NCBI GenBank assembly: GCA_047967505.1
Contig: CM106541.1
Origin: Dipteris shenzhenensis
Taxonomy: Eukaryota; Polypodiophyta; Polypodiopsida; Gleicheniales
Reading direction: 5' to 3' (one strand)
Length of the DNA stretch: 64,000 bases
Shown: piece by piece, positions 10,774 to 22,802 of the stretch
Layout: every line of letters begins with the position of its first letter
Numbering within the stretch: the first letter of the stretch is position 1
Program-made: the position numbers and the translations under genes
Notes under the pieces: generated by a model
What the model was told of the DNA's origin: nothing
Seen by the model: the letters and a program-made list of their open reading frames with translations, nothing else
Databases searched by the model: none

Positions 10774-12550
10774 AAGACACTATTAAACATAGAATTGAAC
10801 TTGTGTTACAACCAAAATGCTAGACTACTGACAAATGAAAAGGAGGTCCAATTTGATGCTATAGACTATCTTTTGCAATGGGAATTACTATTGTTGAACC
10901 ATCTAAATGCTTACAATCATGAAATAGATCCTATTGTGGTGGGGTTGAAGACTTTATTGCAAGAGTAATGAAATGGATATAGAGGATGTGAAAGAAATTG
11001 CACTACATCACCTTTCTTCGAGAAGTTCAAGAAAGTGAACTCCATCGAGAATTGGACAAAGAGTATTTGATGAAAAGGAGAAAGCATGTAAGAAAGGGAA
11101 AGCAAGGAGTGCAGAGAGGCAAGTTTCAGAAGGAGCTCAAAGGACCCAAATTTTTAGGGTTGGCTAAATTTTTAGGGAAAGCAATAGGGGAACCTTAATT
11201 TTTTGCATCCACTTAGGTTAATTCAATCTAGTCATCATGACTTAGATTAACCTCATTGATTCATCAAGGAGGGGAGGGATCTAATTAAAATTGAATTTCC
11301 ATTACAAGTTCTCTAGAGGGACATTCAACCTCATTGATTCATGAAGGATGGGAGCATGGATGATTTTTTCAAGTTAGCTTCATTAAGAAGCTAAAGTTTT
11401 ATATTGTCTTTGAAAGCTTATATGCTTTAATAAAAATAAATGTTTGAAACATTCGCTAAGATTTGAAACTTCTATGCAAAAAAAATAAAGTTTCAACATG
11501 ATTTTCATTTTTTCCTTCAAAATTCAAAAGAAAAAATATAAAAAAGTACTACATTCTACCAATATTGTGAAACTAAAAAAATGAGCTTGAAAACTTTCAC
11601 CAAGATTTTATATTAATATATAAGCATAGCTTCGATAAAAACATCCCTGAATGGGAGGGATCTAATTAATTGAATTTTCATTCAAAGTTCTCTAGGGGGA
11701 CATATGGGGCAATATACACAAAGGTGTTACAAAATGTTACTCTATCGATACAAGAAAGCTCAGCTTGTATGTCCCCTTCGACAATGATTAATTAAATAAC
11801 ACCTCTCATACTATTTAAAAAATCAAATGAGAATTATATGTCCCCTTTGAGAGCTTTAAATAAAACTTCCTATTATATAGAAAGCTTAGCTTATATACAA
11901 AAAGCTCATCTTATATTTTAAAAGCTATTAAAAAATCTTTTTGGTCAACATAAGAAAGCTCAGCTCAACTGGTGAGGTACGTGCTGAGAAATTCTCACTT
12001 TCTACTCAACTTGTGAGTTACCCACATTTTTTGGAAACGACCTTCATCTCATTCAATTGCGCCTGACATCGCAAAATCTCCTACAAGATCATGTTTGTGG
12101 CGTAGTCAACTTGGCTATGTGGCCCATATGGGATCCCCAAAAAAACATGATCTCTATATGACTCATTTGCAGTTGGGTCAATGTTTTCTTGGGTTTAGCC
12201 AATCACAAAACTATTTTTGGGGCCATTTTGGGGCTACAATGTGATGTGCTCGTGGGTGAATATTTGAATTTTGCATAGACCCATGCTCTCATCGGAAATT
12301 TTCCCGATGTCATGATGCCATGCTAGCATAATAATGACATGCAATATATTTATTATGAACACTATAGAGCTTGATGCATAGCATCTTTGCACTACATAGT
12401 GCATCTTTGCACTACATAGTGCATCTTTGCACTACTTCATGTAGCACAATCTCTAGCCTAAGCCGTTGACCACTTATCATCATGCAATCTTTTGCCACAG
12501 CTTTGCCACCTGTCATTGCCAGGCACCACACCCATGCAAATTATTAAAAT
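10774..12550. other. AT-rich intergenic stretch with a small tandem repeat
   Basis: No convincing coding sequence. A 66-codon plus-strand frame at 10998-11198 is basic but unrecognised. About 2.8 copies of a 21-bp unit (GCATCTTTGCACTACATAGT) lie at 12383-12440. Short similar segments recur around 11270-11330 and 11640-11700 (GGGAGGGATCTAATTAA...), a diffuse local duplication. Confidence 0.5.
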
Positions 12551-15500
12551 TCAAGGTTGGCTTAGAGAGACCACTACATCTGGAGTCTTAGTAGCAAGGT
12601 CCTCAATAGTTTGCTCTTCAGTTCCAAGCACCTGACTAGTAGGCTGCTCTAAAGTCTCATGTCCAAGTTCTTAGTGAGTAGGGTCCTAGCTACTAGGTTC
12701 CTGACTAGTAGGCTGCTCTAGAGTCTATAAGGTTATGGTTGAAGAACCATCTATGCCTCCTAGTAACTCCTCCTAGTCATGCTTTGCCTCATCCATACCT
12801 TCTTTGGGTAAGGGTTCCTTGCTTGATCCACTTGCATGTCCTTCACCCAAGATCAAAGGTGCCTTCCTCACTTTTAATTTCAAGGGAAGTGCTTCCACCT
12901 CTTTAGCCTTACCTTTTCCTATGACGTGCTATACTACTACTTATTGTTGCCACGAGCCTTCCCGTATGATGAGTGAAACCTCCTTGACTCTAGTTGACAA
13001 TTGATCACCCTTATTCTTGGTGCGGATTTCTTCTTGGCATAAGTCATCGGATGCAGAGCTTTCATCCTCATCATCACCTGAGCTAGAATCATCACCCTCA
13101 GACTCACTACCCTTGTCTTCAACATTTTTCTCACTACCCTCTTCTTTAACATTTTCCTCTTCAAAGAAGGTAGTGCAATTGTAATATGTGTCAAAGAACT
13201 CAATCTAATGGGGGGTGTCAGTGACATTTACATTTCTACCTTGGCGTAGCAATTTCTCAGTAGCAAAACCCATCCGATACAATGCTACTTCCCACCCATC
13301 ATTCAGTAAATTCTTTTTCATCTCTAGTATCACATCAGGATCCATCGGCTTTCTGTAATCCACCATTGTTGCATCAAGTTCAACCTTATTGTGCTCAAAG
13401 TAATGAAGCTCGAGAGTCCTTAAAGGAATTTTGATTAGATTGCCACCACCCCTAGATAAGAAGCACATCAAGAAAGGCTGCAAGACTTGAATGGCAATGC
13501 CTTCCAAGACAGTCATATGATTGTGTAGGACTATACCATGGTATAATTTTGAAAGTAAATACACAAATACAGATGTCAAACTTGCATACAAGGCATCCCT
13601 TTGTGATTCTGTCACGAACAGGACCAACGTTGATCTTTTCTTATTTGCCATAGGACCTTCTATGATAAACTGCACAAGGTTAACTATCTGTGACATTGCA
13701 AGCTCTTGCAATTCATCTATGAAAAATACACATGGCTTCTCCCAAGCATGACCGCTCATTGTTATAAAATGCTCTATATCAATGCCATTGATGTGTGCAA
13801 AATTTGTATCATTCTATGGTAGCAAGATATCATAGGAGAAGCTGAATGGAGAACCATCATCTAAACCACCAATTGCTCTACCTTTGGCAGTGGACTGCAA
13901 GGCCTTTTTCTTGATGTCCATATATTCTGTCTCAACAATCTTTGGCATTTTAGCTCTTAGATCCTTTGTTGGTGTGGCATCTACATCCATTGAAGCCAAC
14001 CACTTTCTAGCCCATGTCTTATCAAGGAGTTGACCTAGGCTAAGTGCTCTCTTGTTATCCACATTAATTGACTTGCTAGCTAACTCATCATCAGATTTCA
14101 ATAAAAAAAATAGTGCCGAGAGAGCAGCCTCACTTTGAATCATTCGGGTGACCACTTCATCCAAGTTGCTATGCTTGCTCTTCTTTCCAAAGAAGCAGTC
14201 ACTGCTTAGGATCTTCTTGCATACTTCTTCTGTTATTGCATCTAGAACAAACCTTAATGCTCTCCACCAAACAATAGACATTGGTTTCATTATTTCTTTC
14301 CTCTGAATTGCAGTGTGCTCTGGTGCCTCAAAGGATGTCTTTCTTGTTTCATATGCTTGGCAAACATCCACCATGCTCTGAAACACTGAGTCCTCACGGA
14401 AGACAATGCAAGTAACATCCCTATATCTTGCAACGGTAGTGTTTAGATCCTTTGCCTTAACCTTATTACTTGGTATGCCTTGCGTATTGCTTACAACACC
14501 TTTCGAGCATCTATAGAACCGAGTCCTTTTTGCTAAGTACTCAGATGTAGGTCTCCTACCCTTCACTGTTTGTCACTTTCCATAGCCCACCCATAACTCC
14601 CTTGCCTTTATCAGGATCTGAGAAAGAGAAGAGCTTTTTTTCAACCTAAATGGAGCAAAATTCAGCCTTTTTTATTCTAGAATGTACTTCGAGTCATCAT
14701 TAACTATGCATACATGACAAATGACCCATTGAAACTTTTCCATCCACTCAATCTGTGGCAAGTTTCCTTTTCTTCCCTCATCAAGGGCAATGATCTTGCA
14801 AGCTTCACAAAAGTGTTGCCCATCAATGGGATCAAACTTGCATCTTTCCAAGAATCTATTCTTTGCCAGCATGTATCTCTTCTCGATGTCAGTCCCGTAT
14901 CGGCTTTGGTACAAAGATTCTCCACGAACAAAGTCACTCCTTCTAAAGTTCTCAAAAGCATCAAGAAAGTCCACGCGCTTTTGAAATGTGACATCAGGCA
15001 ATGTAGGATCATCTTCTTGAAGTCTCTTAAAAGCCATAGGACGAAGAGTGATATTAGTGGCAACTGGAGTTCTTGTTTTCCTCATATCTTCATACAATTT
15101 GCATGCAAATGGCTTATCTAGCTTTCTTTGATTTGTGAACAATGAAGCTCGATCAATAAGCATTGTGGCCACGTTGAATTGTGAAAATCCCCAAATGTAC
15201 ACCTCATCCTCTGGAGGATGTAAGTCTGCCACACTTATAGAAAAGTTTGCGAGACTTGTATCTTCTTCTTGTGGATCCTCCTGATCATCAGTATCCAATT
15301 TTTTGCCTGGCTTTAAATAACCTACACTTGAACGATCTACACATGGAGTAGGAGTTATTTTTGCTCTCTTTCTGGGAATAGCTATGGAGCTTGAATTTGC
15401 TCCATGATCACTCCTTGTTCCTGTAGTTGTAGCAGTCAATGGTGTAGGTACAGTTGGAGATACTGTAGTTACTATTGCAGATATTGTAGTTACTCTTGCC

Positions 15501-15919
15501 AGAGATACCATAGTTATCACCACAGATATTGGTGGTACAACTTGAGGGTTGCATGTTATAGATGGTGTACTTACTGCTACTGAAGGTACAACACCACCAC
15601 TTGAAAATGCATTCCACATTTTCTTCAATGCTTCCAAGGGACTAAGTAATTCTTGGGATCCCTCAATTGAATCTGGTAAGGGCTTCAAGAAGTGCTTGTC
15701 ATCGTCATTCTTCCCTTTGCACACAACTTCTATCAAATTGTTTTCTTTAATGTTGATTGTTGAGACCATGCCACCATTTCTTACTGCCTCTGGAGAATAT
15801 TTCACGCCTGACACATTCTTGGCAGTGATCACTAAAAAATACTTTGATTTGCACTCCATACAATACCAAGCATGTTCAAGATATTTGAAAGACACCTTGG
15901 AACCAAAACTCAAAGCCAT
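12551..15919 (-). pseudogene. G1: 1,123-codon hypothetical gene with ten in-frame stops
   Basis: One minus-strand frame runs from ATG at 15919 (MALSFGSK) to TGA at 12551 without any frameshift, but it meets ten internal stops. The first four are TAA about 14672, TGA about 14569, TAG about 13814 and TAG about 13205; six more lie below 12960. Visible parts: an N-terminal WYCMEC pair, a Ser/Thr/Val-rich linker (about residues 120-200), a Cys cluster (FCEAC...CHVC, about residues 385-410), a hydrophobic central region, an acidic Glu/Asp/Ser tail (about 13050-13190), and a repeated TLEQPTSQ near the end. I recognise no family. A good 3' splice site just upstream argues for a former host gene rather than a transposon ORF. 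Confidence 0.6.
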
Positions 15920-15960
15920 AGTTTTCTGCAAAGCAATCAAAAACAAAAAATGAGAATAAC
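15920..15960 (-). promoter_or_regulatory. 3' splice site (intron acceptor) upstream of G1
   Basis: On the minus strand a T-rich run, TTTTTTGTTTTTGATTGCTTTGCAG, ends with AG at 15926. ATGGCTTTG follows 7 bases into the exon. The polypyrimidine tract followed by CAG fits a plant U2-type acceptor, which suggests an intron in the 5' leader of G1. Confidence 0.55.
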
Positions 15961-16410
15961 AATGATTTTCAAACTCAAAATATTAAAAAAATTGCTAATT
16001 CAATATTTAAATATTAAAAATTAATTAAATTTTTAAATGTTTAAATATATTTTTAAAAATATTTTTTTATATTTTTAGATACTATTTTTTAATCTAATAT
16101 TTTTTTACATAAATAATTTAATTCAAAATATTTTATAAACATAGATAAAATAATTTAATTTAAATTTTTTTAAATTTTTATTTTATTTATTTATATATCT
16201 ATATATTTAAATTTATTTTTATTTTTTTCTTAAATTTAAAATTTTTTTAAATTTTATTTATTTATTTCATTTTAATTTTTAAATTAATTTATTACATTAA
16301 TTTTTAAATTTTTTTAAATTATTTTATTTTATTTTTATTTTATTTATTTATATATTTTTCACTTATTTATTTTTTTTAATTAAATTAATTAAATTTATTT
16401 TTTTTAGTTT
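15961..16410. repeat. A/T-only-like low-complexity tract
   Basis: Runs of TTTAAATTTTTTAAATTTATTT with almost no G or C for about 430 bases. No coding potential. It would lie within or upstream of the putative G1 5' intron. Confidence 0.85.
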
Positions 16411-16411
16411 T

Positions 16412-17600
16412 TTAAAGCCCCGAATGACCCCCACTTAAGGAGAGGAGGGGATGAACCCCCAACCTGTTGCATGCGCAATAGGTTGGGGGGTTAATCCCTT
16501 GCCCTCCTCTCCCCTCCTCTCCCCCCGTCCCCCCTCCCCGCCGCCCCCTCTCGCCTCCCCTCCCCCTACCCCTCCCCCCCTCTTGCCTCCCCCCCTCCCC
16601 TCCCTGTCGCCCCCTCTCACCTCCCCTCCCTGCCGCCCCCTCTCGCCTCCCCTCCACGCCGCCTCCCTTGCCCCCTCTTGCCTCCCCTCCCCGTCCCCCC
16701 CGCCCCTTGTGCCTCCCCGCCACGGGACCTCCCGCGGCGGGGAGGCACGAGGGGCAGGGGGAGAGGGGAGGGGTGAGAGGGGGGGGAGGGGAGAGGTGAG
16801 AGGGGAGGGGAGGGGAGGGGAGAGGTGGGGGGATTAACCCCCCCCAACCTATTGCATGCGCAACAGGTTGGGAGGGGGTTAATCCCCCCCTCCCTGCTTC
16901 TCCCCTCCTCGGTCCTCCCCTCCCCGGCCCTTCCACCGCCCCTCCCCTCTCGCCCCTCCCCTCCCTTGTCGCCTCTCCTGCCTCGCCCCTCCCCTCTCGC
17001 CCCTCCCCTCCCCACCCTGCCCCTCTGCTCCCCTCTCGCCCCTCCCCTCCCTACCGCCCCTCTTGCCTCCCCTCCCCGCCCCGCCCCTGCCCCTCCCCTC
17101 CCCACACCTCCTCCTCACCACTCGGAGGGGGAAGCGGGAGAAGAGGGGAGGGGAAGTGGGAGGAAAGGGAGGAAAGGAGGGGAGGGGAGGGGAGGGGAGG
17201 GGAAGCGAGAGAAGAGGGGAGGGGAAGCGGGAGGAGAGGGGAAGGGAGGGGAGGGGAGGGAGGAAAGGAGGGGAGGGGGAAGCGGCAGGAGAGGGGAAGG
17301 GAGGAAGGGAGGGGAGGGGGAAGTGGGAGGAGAGGGGAAGGGAGGGGAAGGGCAAGCGGGAGGAGGGAGAGGACAGGGTAAAAGAGGAGGAGGGGAGGGG
17401 AAGCGAGGAGAGGGGAAGCGGAAGGAGGGAGGGGGAGGGAGAGAGGAAGCGAGAGGAGAGGGGATGGGAAGCGGGAGGAGGTGGAAAGGGAGGAGAGGGG
17501 ATGGGAAGCGGGAGAAGAGGGGAAGGGAGAGGAGGGAGAAGAGGGGAAGGGAAGGGAGGGAGTACCTGGGTGGGGAGGTGGTGGAGGAGCTCTAGGAAAG
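16412..17600. repeat. GC-rich polypyrimidine/polypurine inverted repeats
   Basis: A C-rich block (16500-16735) meets a G-rich block (16736-16835), and a second C-rich block (16880-17110) meets a second G-rich block (17115-17570). The first pair is centred on a near-perfect hairpin at about 16700-16760 (CGCCACGGGA/TCCCGCGGCG). Both outer edges carry an inverted pair of AACCTGTTGCATGCGCAATAGG-like sequence (about 16460 and 16847). The long frames here, in all six phases, are compositional artefacts. Confidence 0.8.
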
Positions 17601-17977
17601 TTGTGAGAGAGAATGAGGAGAAGTAGAGTTTTATAGGAAATGGGTAGCTTTTAGGTAAAGTCAGCTTTTTTTAGTTTTTTAGGTTCACTATAAGTAGAAC
17701 AATCTTCATTCTCTCTTTCATTCAAAGTTCATTTTTTCACACTCCACGCTTCTCTCCTCTCATCACCTATTGTAGGATTCTCAAAATGTTTAAAATCTTG
17801 CAAGGGATGAGTTCATTTCCAAACTATTGCGTATGCAAGAACTTCTAAGAATCAAGATTTTATAAATTTGAATTTTTTTTCAAATCTGATTCTTTTCTCA
17901 AAAACTTGTTGCATATGCAACAGCTTCAAAAAACCATCTTTTGCATTAAATCTTTTTTCCCACAAATTTTCCTCTTT
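17601..17977. other. unassigned spacer
   Basis: No gene seen. It contains two short copies of a GTTGCATATGCAAC-like palindrome (about 17825 and 17908) reminiscent of the edge motif of the preceding GC-rich repeat. The Copia-2 remnant abuts at 17978. Confidence 0.4.
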
Positions 17978-19843
17978 ACCACATACCACACATCATTGCA
18001 TTCTTCTACACTTGTCATAGAATTGGTTATGTGCTGCACCATAAACAAATGCTCATTTTTTCATCACCCTGTCTACTAGAGGGTGCATAATTGCCTTGAT
18101 GCAATTTTCCAGTCATGATGTCAGTCTGCCTTTTATAACAATCTTTAACCATATGACCCATTTTACCACAGTAGTAGCACTCAGCATTGTTGTTTGCATT
18201 TTAGCCTCTTTGCCATCCACCAGGACCTCTTTGGCTCCCCTTGCCTCTAAAGTTATCACATCCTCCTCCATAGGAGTGGTTTTCTTGAATTTGATGCATA
18301 TTTTGATTTTTGCCATGGCCTCCGAATCAGCCTGCTCTACCTCTGCCTCTACCTCTTCCAGCATTTGAGTAGAAGATAGCTTCTTTTAAAGTTCCACTTG
18401 AAGAAGATGAACCACCATTTCTCTGCTCTTCAGAAATTAGAAGAGCGATCAACTCCTCAAAATCAGGAAAATTCTCACGGACGGCAATGGATGTTGGGAA
18501 TTGTGCATAATCCTTTCCTAGACCATTCAAGGTCAGAGAAACTAAATCATCATCTTTCATTGGTGACCCAATAGAAGCAAGTGCATCTGCAATCTTCTTC
18601 ACGTTCATGTGGTAGTCACTGATGCTCATATTTTCTCTCTGGACATTATGCAACTCCTGCTTGAGTTGCATTTTCTTGGCTTGCGTATTTGTGTGATACA
18701 TTTTTATCAAAGTATCCCACGTGTCCTTCGGCATGCTTGCATCCTGAATATGCACAATCATAGAATCTGAAATACTAATAGATAACTAGTACATAACTTT
18801 TCTGGCTCTCTCATGCCAGCCTTTAAATGCCTGCACTCCTATTGATTGAGAACAATAGGAATAACTAGTTCTTGTTCAGCTCCAGTAATGAACTCCCAAT
18901 AGCCTTTTCCCTTAAGGAAATTCGTCATTCTAAACTTCCATGCATGGAATTTTTTCTTGTCAAGATTTTCAGTGACAATCTATGAAAGAGCATCAGATGC
19001 CATTACAAAACACTGCAAAAAAACACAACTTCTACCTCATAAGGGCAAATCTACAAAACTGATGAGAGTGGTATTTGACCACATAGTCACTTCATAGTGA
19101 TGATTATGCATCAATAGGCAATAAGAATGATTCTGTCACTCCCAATATCTCTGCACACAGGCATACGATGTAATTTCTGCGATATTTTTCACTGACCTAT
19201 AGAACAGTGGTCGCACAACAAAAACAGGGCACTTTCCTAATGCTTACGAAAAACTTCTGCCACCAAAATGGGCCTTGAAATGGCCCCATAGCATATACTA
19301 CCCTCTTGCCACACCACGAAGGACGTCCCAATCTAAGACAGTGCACTCTTGCACTTTCCAGCTGTGCTACTTACAGAGATTTGCTCCTAAACTCGAAAAA
19401 AAAGGAAAGCAACATTGATCCTATTACTAGGACACCGTGAACTTGGTTTGCTTTCTTGATCTTCTTACCACGAACCGAGCTTTGATACCATGTGAAGAGA
19501 GGGGGAGAGAAGGAAGGAGTCTCACTTGCAGCTTTCTCACATACACAATGGGGGAATATACACAAAGGTGGAGGCTAAAAACAGTTTTCCTCTTCTTAGT
19601 TGTGAAAGCCAAAAGAACTCAAAGTACAAAAGAATAGGTGAAACCTATATGTGGGTCTCAAGCTAAACTCAGCTAACTAAGGTGGCATACTAACTGAACC
19701 ACTAACTAGAGTACATAAAGATAGTTGTCATCCAGCTATTATTCATGGGTGGTGTACCAACCGCATCTGCAACTAACAAGTCGGTGACATAAATGCACAA
19801 CGGTCACCCTAGCATATCACGAGTGGAGCTCGATATCTCAACA
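17978..19843 (-). mobile_element. Copia-2: 5' fragment of a copia element
   Basis: The minus-strand copy retains its 5' LTR (19491-19843), a mutated primer site (TGGTATCAAAGC, 19479-19490), the leader, gag (start 19003), and the first residues of protease up to NDVWYV. There it stops abruptly at about 17978. Gag codon 8 is TAG (18980-18982). A further stop interrupts capsid near 18786, and the zinc knuckle is in another phase. No second LTR or target duplication is visible. The 19843 LTR edge abuts coding-like sequence on the right. Confidence 0.88.
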
Positions 19844-19845
19844 TA

Positions 19846-21261
19846 GGAATCCCATCGACGATCCGAAGACAAGAGGAAGGGCAAACATTGACAGTTAATG
19901 GCCATGGAACATTTCAAGTTGAATGGCATCTTACTAGTGATTTGAAAACCCTCAAGTGCTTGCATGGTTGTGATATAGGGGTAAATGCAATGAACACATG
20001 CCTTTATTGCATGTGTTTGCAACATAAGCAAAAGGCTGGATTACAATGGGAGAATGGGATTCTATCTTGCAGCCAAATGCAAGCTCCCAATTGCGACAAG
20101 AAGGATCCAAAGTGGGATTCCATCTTGCCCATCCCACTTGAGAGCATACACATATGTACTTTACATGCAGAACTATGCGTACTTGATAAGTTGTTGTATT
20201 TGCATCTTGTTTATGCTTGGAATTTAATTCTACAAGAAGTATCGACACGGTGCATTGCAGAAGCTGAGAAGTTGCTGTCAGAGATGGTATTCCATGGAGG
20301 ACATGTCAAACTTAAGGAGGATAAGAAAATATCTGGGGCAACACAGAATCTCAGAGGGGCCACTCATTATATGTAACCCTATCACATGAGTTCAACAGAA
20401 GGAATTTTTTTATTTCTAAAATTTACAGAAATAAATATACATAAGGGACTATTTAAAATAGTTTTGGAAAAAATTTACAGATTTGTATAGAAAAGGGGTA
20501 CATTTTATTAATGAAATTTTTTACAGATAAGGGAATTTAAATATAGGCCTTGAATGCACGTGATATAGAGGGTTTATACATAGTGACCCCCCCGAGCACA
20601 GAATCTTCCTGCAAAAGTGTCTATGGGTGAAGGGAAGGCAAGGAGATTCTTATTGAACCACAATATCGACAAAGACAAACATACATTGTCTCAAAGCAGT
20701 TTGGGTTGGGAATACTAGAAAGCATTGTGTGAATGCATGACCAATAAGGCTTCTCATCCTCAAGTAGCAACTTTGAGAGCTAAAGTATGGACAAAGGTAG
20801 AGGCATTGATAAAATTGCTTCGCCAAGTTCAAATCGATGAGATGGATTATGAAAGGTTCAAGATGGCTGTGAAAGAGTTTATGCAATTAATGGTGAAAGC
20901 ATGGGGGGAGTCGCACATTATGCATTACATGGAAATATTTATTTAGCACTTGCTTTATAAACAGTTTTTGCTGTTGAAATGATTCTCATCATGTTTGTAG
21001 CATATTCTCTATGCACATGGACCATGGTTTGTACAAAATTGGGGCCCTTTGTCCATTTGGAATACACAAGGCATGGAGAAGTCGCACTATAGAGCCAAGG
21101 TAGCCTACTTCAAGAACTTAAGACATGGTGGTGGTGTCACTCGCAGCAATGCATTGCATGAGATGTTCAACTGGTTTTTTAGATGTTTACTACTAGGAAG
21201 GACTTTGAAGTCTAAAAATGCAAAGGCATCAAAACTTGCAAAAGTAGTTCAAATTGTATAA
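19846..21261 (+). pseudogene. multi-exon transposase-like gene remnant
   Basis: Three plus-strand coding blocks: about 19846-20376, 20600-20946 and 21000-21261. AT-rich intron-like gaps separate them, and TTTGTAG at about 21000 looks like an acceptor. Block 1 has DLKTLKCLHGCD followed by CLYCMC. Block 3 has WNTQGMEKSHYRAK and a Gly-rich LRHGGGVTR. The D-x-K...CxxC arrangement followed by a late QGxE/H motif resembles uncharacterised transposon-derived proteins of plants and animals. I cannot assign a named superfamily. A TAG at about 20714 interrupts block 2, so it is probably dead. The Copia-2 LTR directly abuts its left edge. Confidence 0.45.
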
Positions 21262-21577
21262 AAGAATAGAAGGCATAGTGCTTGGAAAGCATCCATAGGA
21301 AGTCGAGGAGTCGCACGTGTTGCAAGCTAGAGTGAGAGAAGTGAGGAGATGGGTCTAACCAAAAACATAAGCTATGGTATAATTGTATACAAATATGAAA
21401 TAAATATATTGCTTATTTTGACCACAATTTGTGTACTCACTCTTTAATATCTTGCTTATTTTTACCACAATTTTTTTACTCTCTTGAAGTCTAAGGTTTG
21501 TGTGAGGTAATAATGTTGGGGAAAGTGGGGACATGGTGAAGGAGGGGGGAGAGAAGGGAGGGGTGCAGGGCGGGGCA
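21262..21577. other. AT-rich to G-rich spacer
   Basis: No gene. The last 60 bases are purine/G-rich (GGGGGGAGAGAAGGGAGGGG) and are the landing site of Copia-3. Confidence 0.5.
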
Positions 21578-22022
21578 AGGGGTGTTCAGATATCGAGCTC
21601 CACTCATGATATGCCAGGGTGACCATTGTGCATTTATGTCACCAACTTATTAGCTGCAGATGCAGTTGGTACACTACCCATGAATAAGAGTTGGATGATA
21701 GCTATCTTTATGAACATTTCAGGGCCATTTTAGGGCCTGTTTTGGTGGCAGAAGTTTTTTGCAGGCACTCAGGAAAGTGCCGTGTTTTTGCTGTGCGACC
21801 ACTATTCTACAGGTCGATGAAAAGTTATCGCAGAAATTACATCGTATGCATGTGCGCAGAGATATTGCGAGTGACAAAATCATTCTTATTGCCTATTGAT
21901 GCATAATTGTCACTAGAAAGTGACTGTGTGTTCAAATACCACTCTCGTTAGTTTTGCAAATTTGCCCTTGTGAGGCAAAAGTTGTGTTTTTTTGTAGTGA
22001 CAATATTTTGCAATGTTCTATA

Positions 22023-22735
22023 ATGGCGTCTGATGCTATTTCACAGATTGTCACTAAAAAGCTTGACAAGAACAACTTCCAAGCATGGAAGTTTAGAATG
22101 ATGAATTTCCCTAAGGTAAAAGGCTATTGGGAGTTCATTACTAGAGCTGAACAAGAACTAGTTATTCCTAATGTGCAGGAAAATGTAGCTCAAGCAGGAG
22201 TTGCATAATGTGCAGAGAGAAAATATGAGCATCAATGACTACCACATGAAGGTGAAGAAGATTATAGATGCACTTGCTTCTATTGGGTCGCCAGTGGAAG
22301 ATGATGATTTAGTTTCTGTGACCTTGAATGGTCTAGGAAAGTATTATGCACAATTCCGGACATCCATTGCCGTCCATGAGAATTTTCCTAATTTTGAGGA
22401 GTTGATTGCTCTTCTAATTTCTAAAGAGCAGAGAAATGGTGGTGCATCTTCTTCAGGAGGAACTTCAAAAGAAGCTATCTTCTACTCAAATGCTAGAAGA
22501 GGTAGAGGCAGAGGTAGAGCAGGCCGATTTGGACGACGTGGCAGAAATTAGAATATGCAGTAAGTTCAGAAAAACTAGTCCTATGGAGGAGGACGTGATA
22601 ACTTTAGAGGCATTAGCCAAAGAGGTCGTGGTGGATGGCAGAGAGGCCACAATGCAAACAACAATGTTGAAGGCTACTACTATGGTAAAATGGGTCATAT
22701 GGTTAAAGACTGCTATTAAAGCAAAATGACATCAT
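22023..22735 (+). pseudogene. gag: Copia-3 gag
   Basis: The ATG at 22023 begins MASDAISQIV and codon 8 is intact CAG. Capsid is joined at about 22185 to a later part, with loss of the central capsid segment. The Arg/Gly linker (about 22500) and the zinc-knuckle region follow in shifted phases, with further stops. Confidence 0.8.
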
Positions 22736-22802
22736 GACTGGAAAATTGTAGCAAGGCAATTATGCATCCTCTAGTAGACACGGTGATGACAGAAATGAGC
22801 AT

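Noticed and set aside
12551-15919. Alternative genetic code or U-to-C editing as the proven explanation of G1 stops
   Set aside because: U-to-C editing is known from organelles of some land plants, but nothing in this nuclear-looking sequence supports it over deamination decay. Left as a testable alternative only.
14714-15953. Plus-strand ORFs opposite G1 (14714-15121, 15549-15953)
   Set aside because: Antisense shadows of the G1 frame without independent coding signs.
16412-17626. Long Gly/Arg/Pro-rich ORFs on both strands
   Set aside because: All six frames are open because of skewed G/C composition. No start context, domain or conservation.
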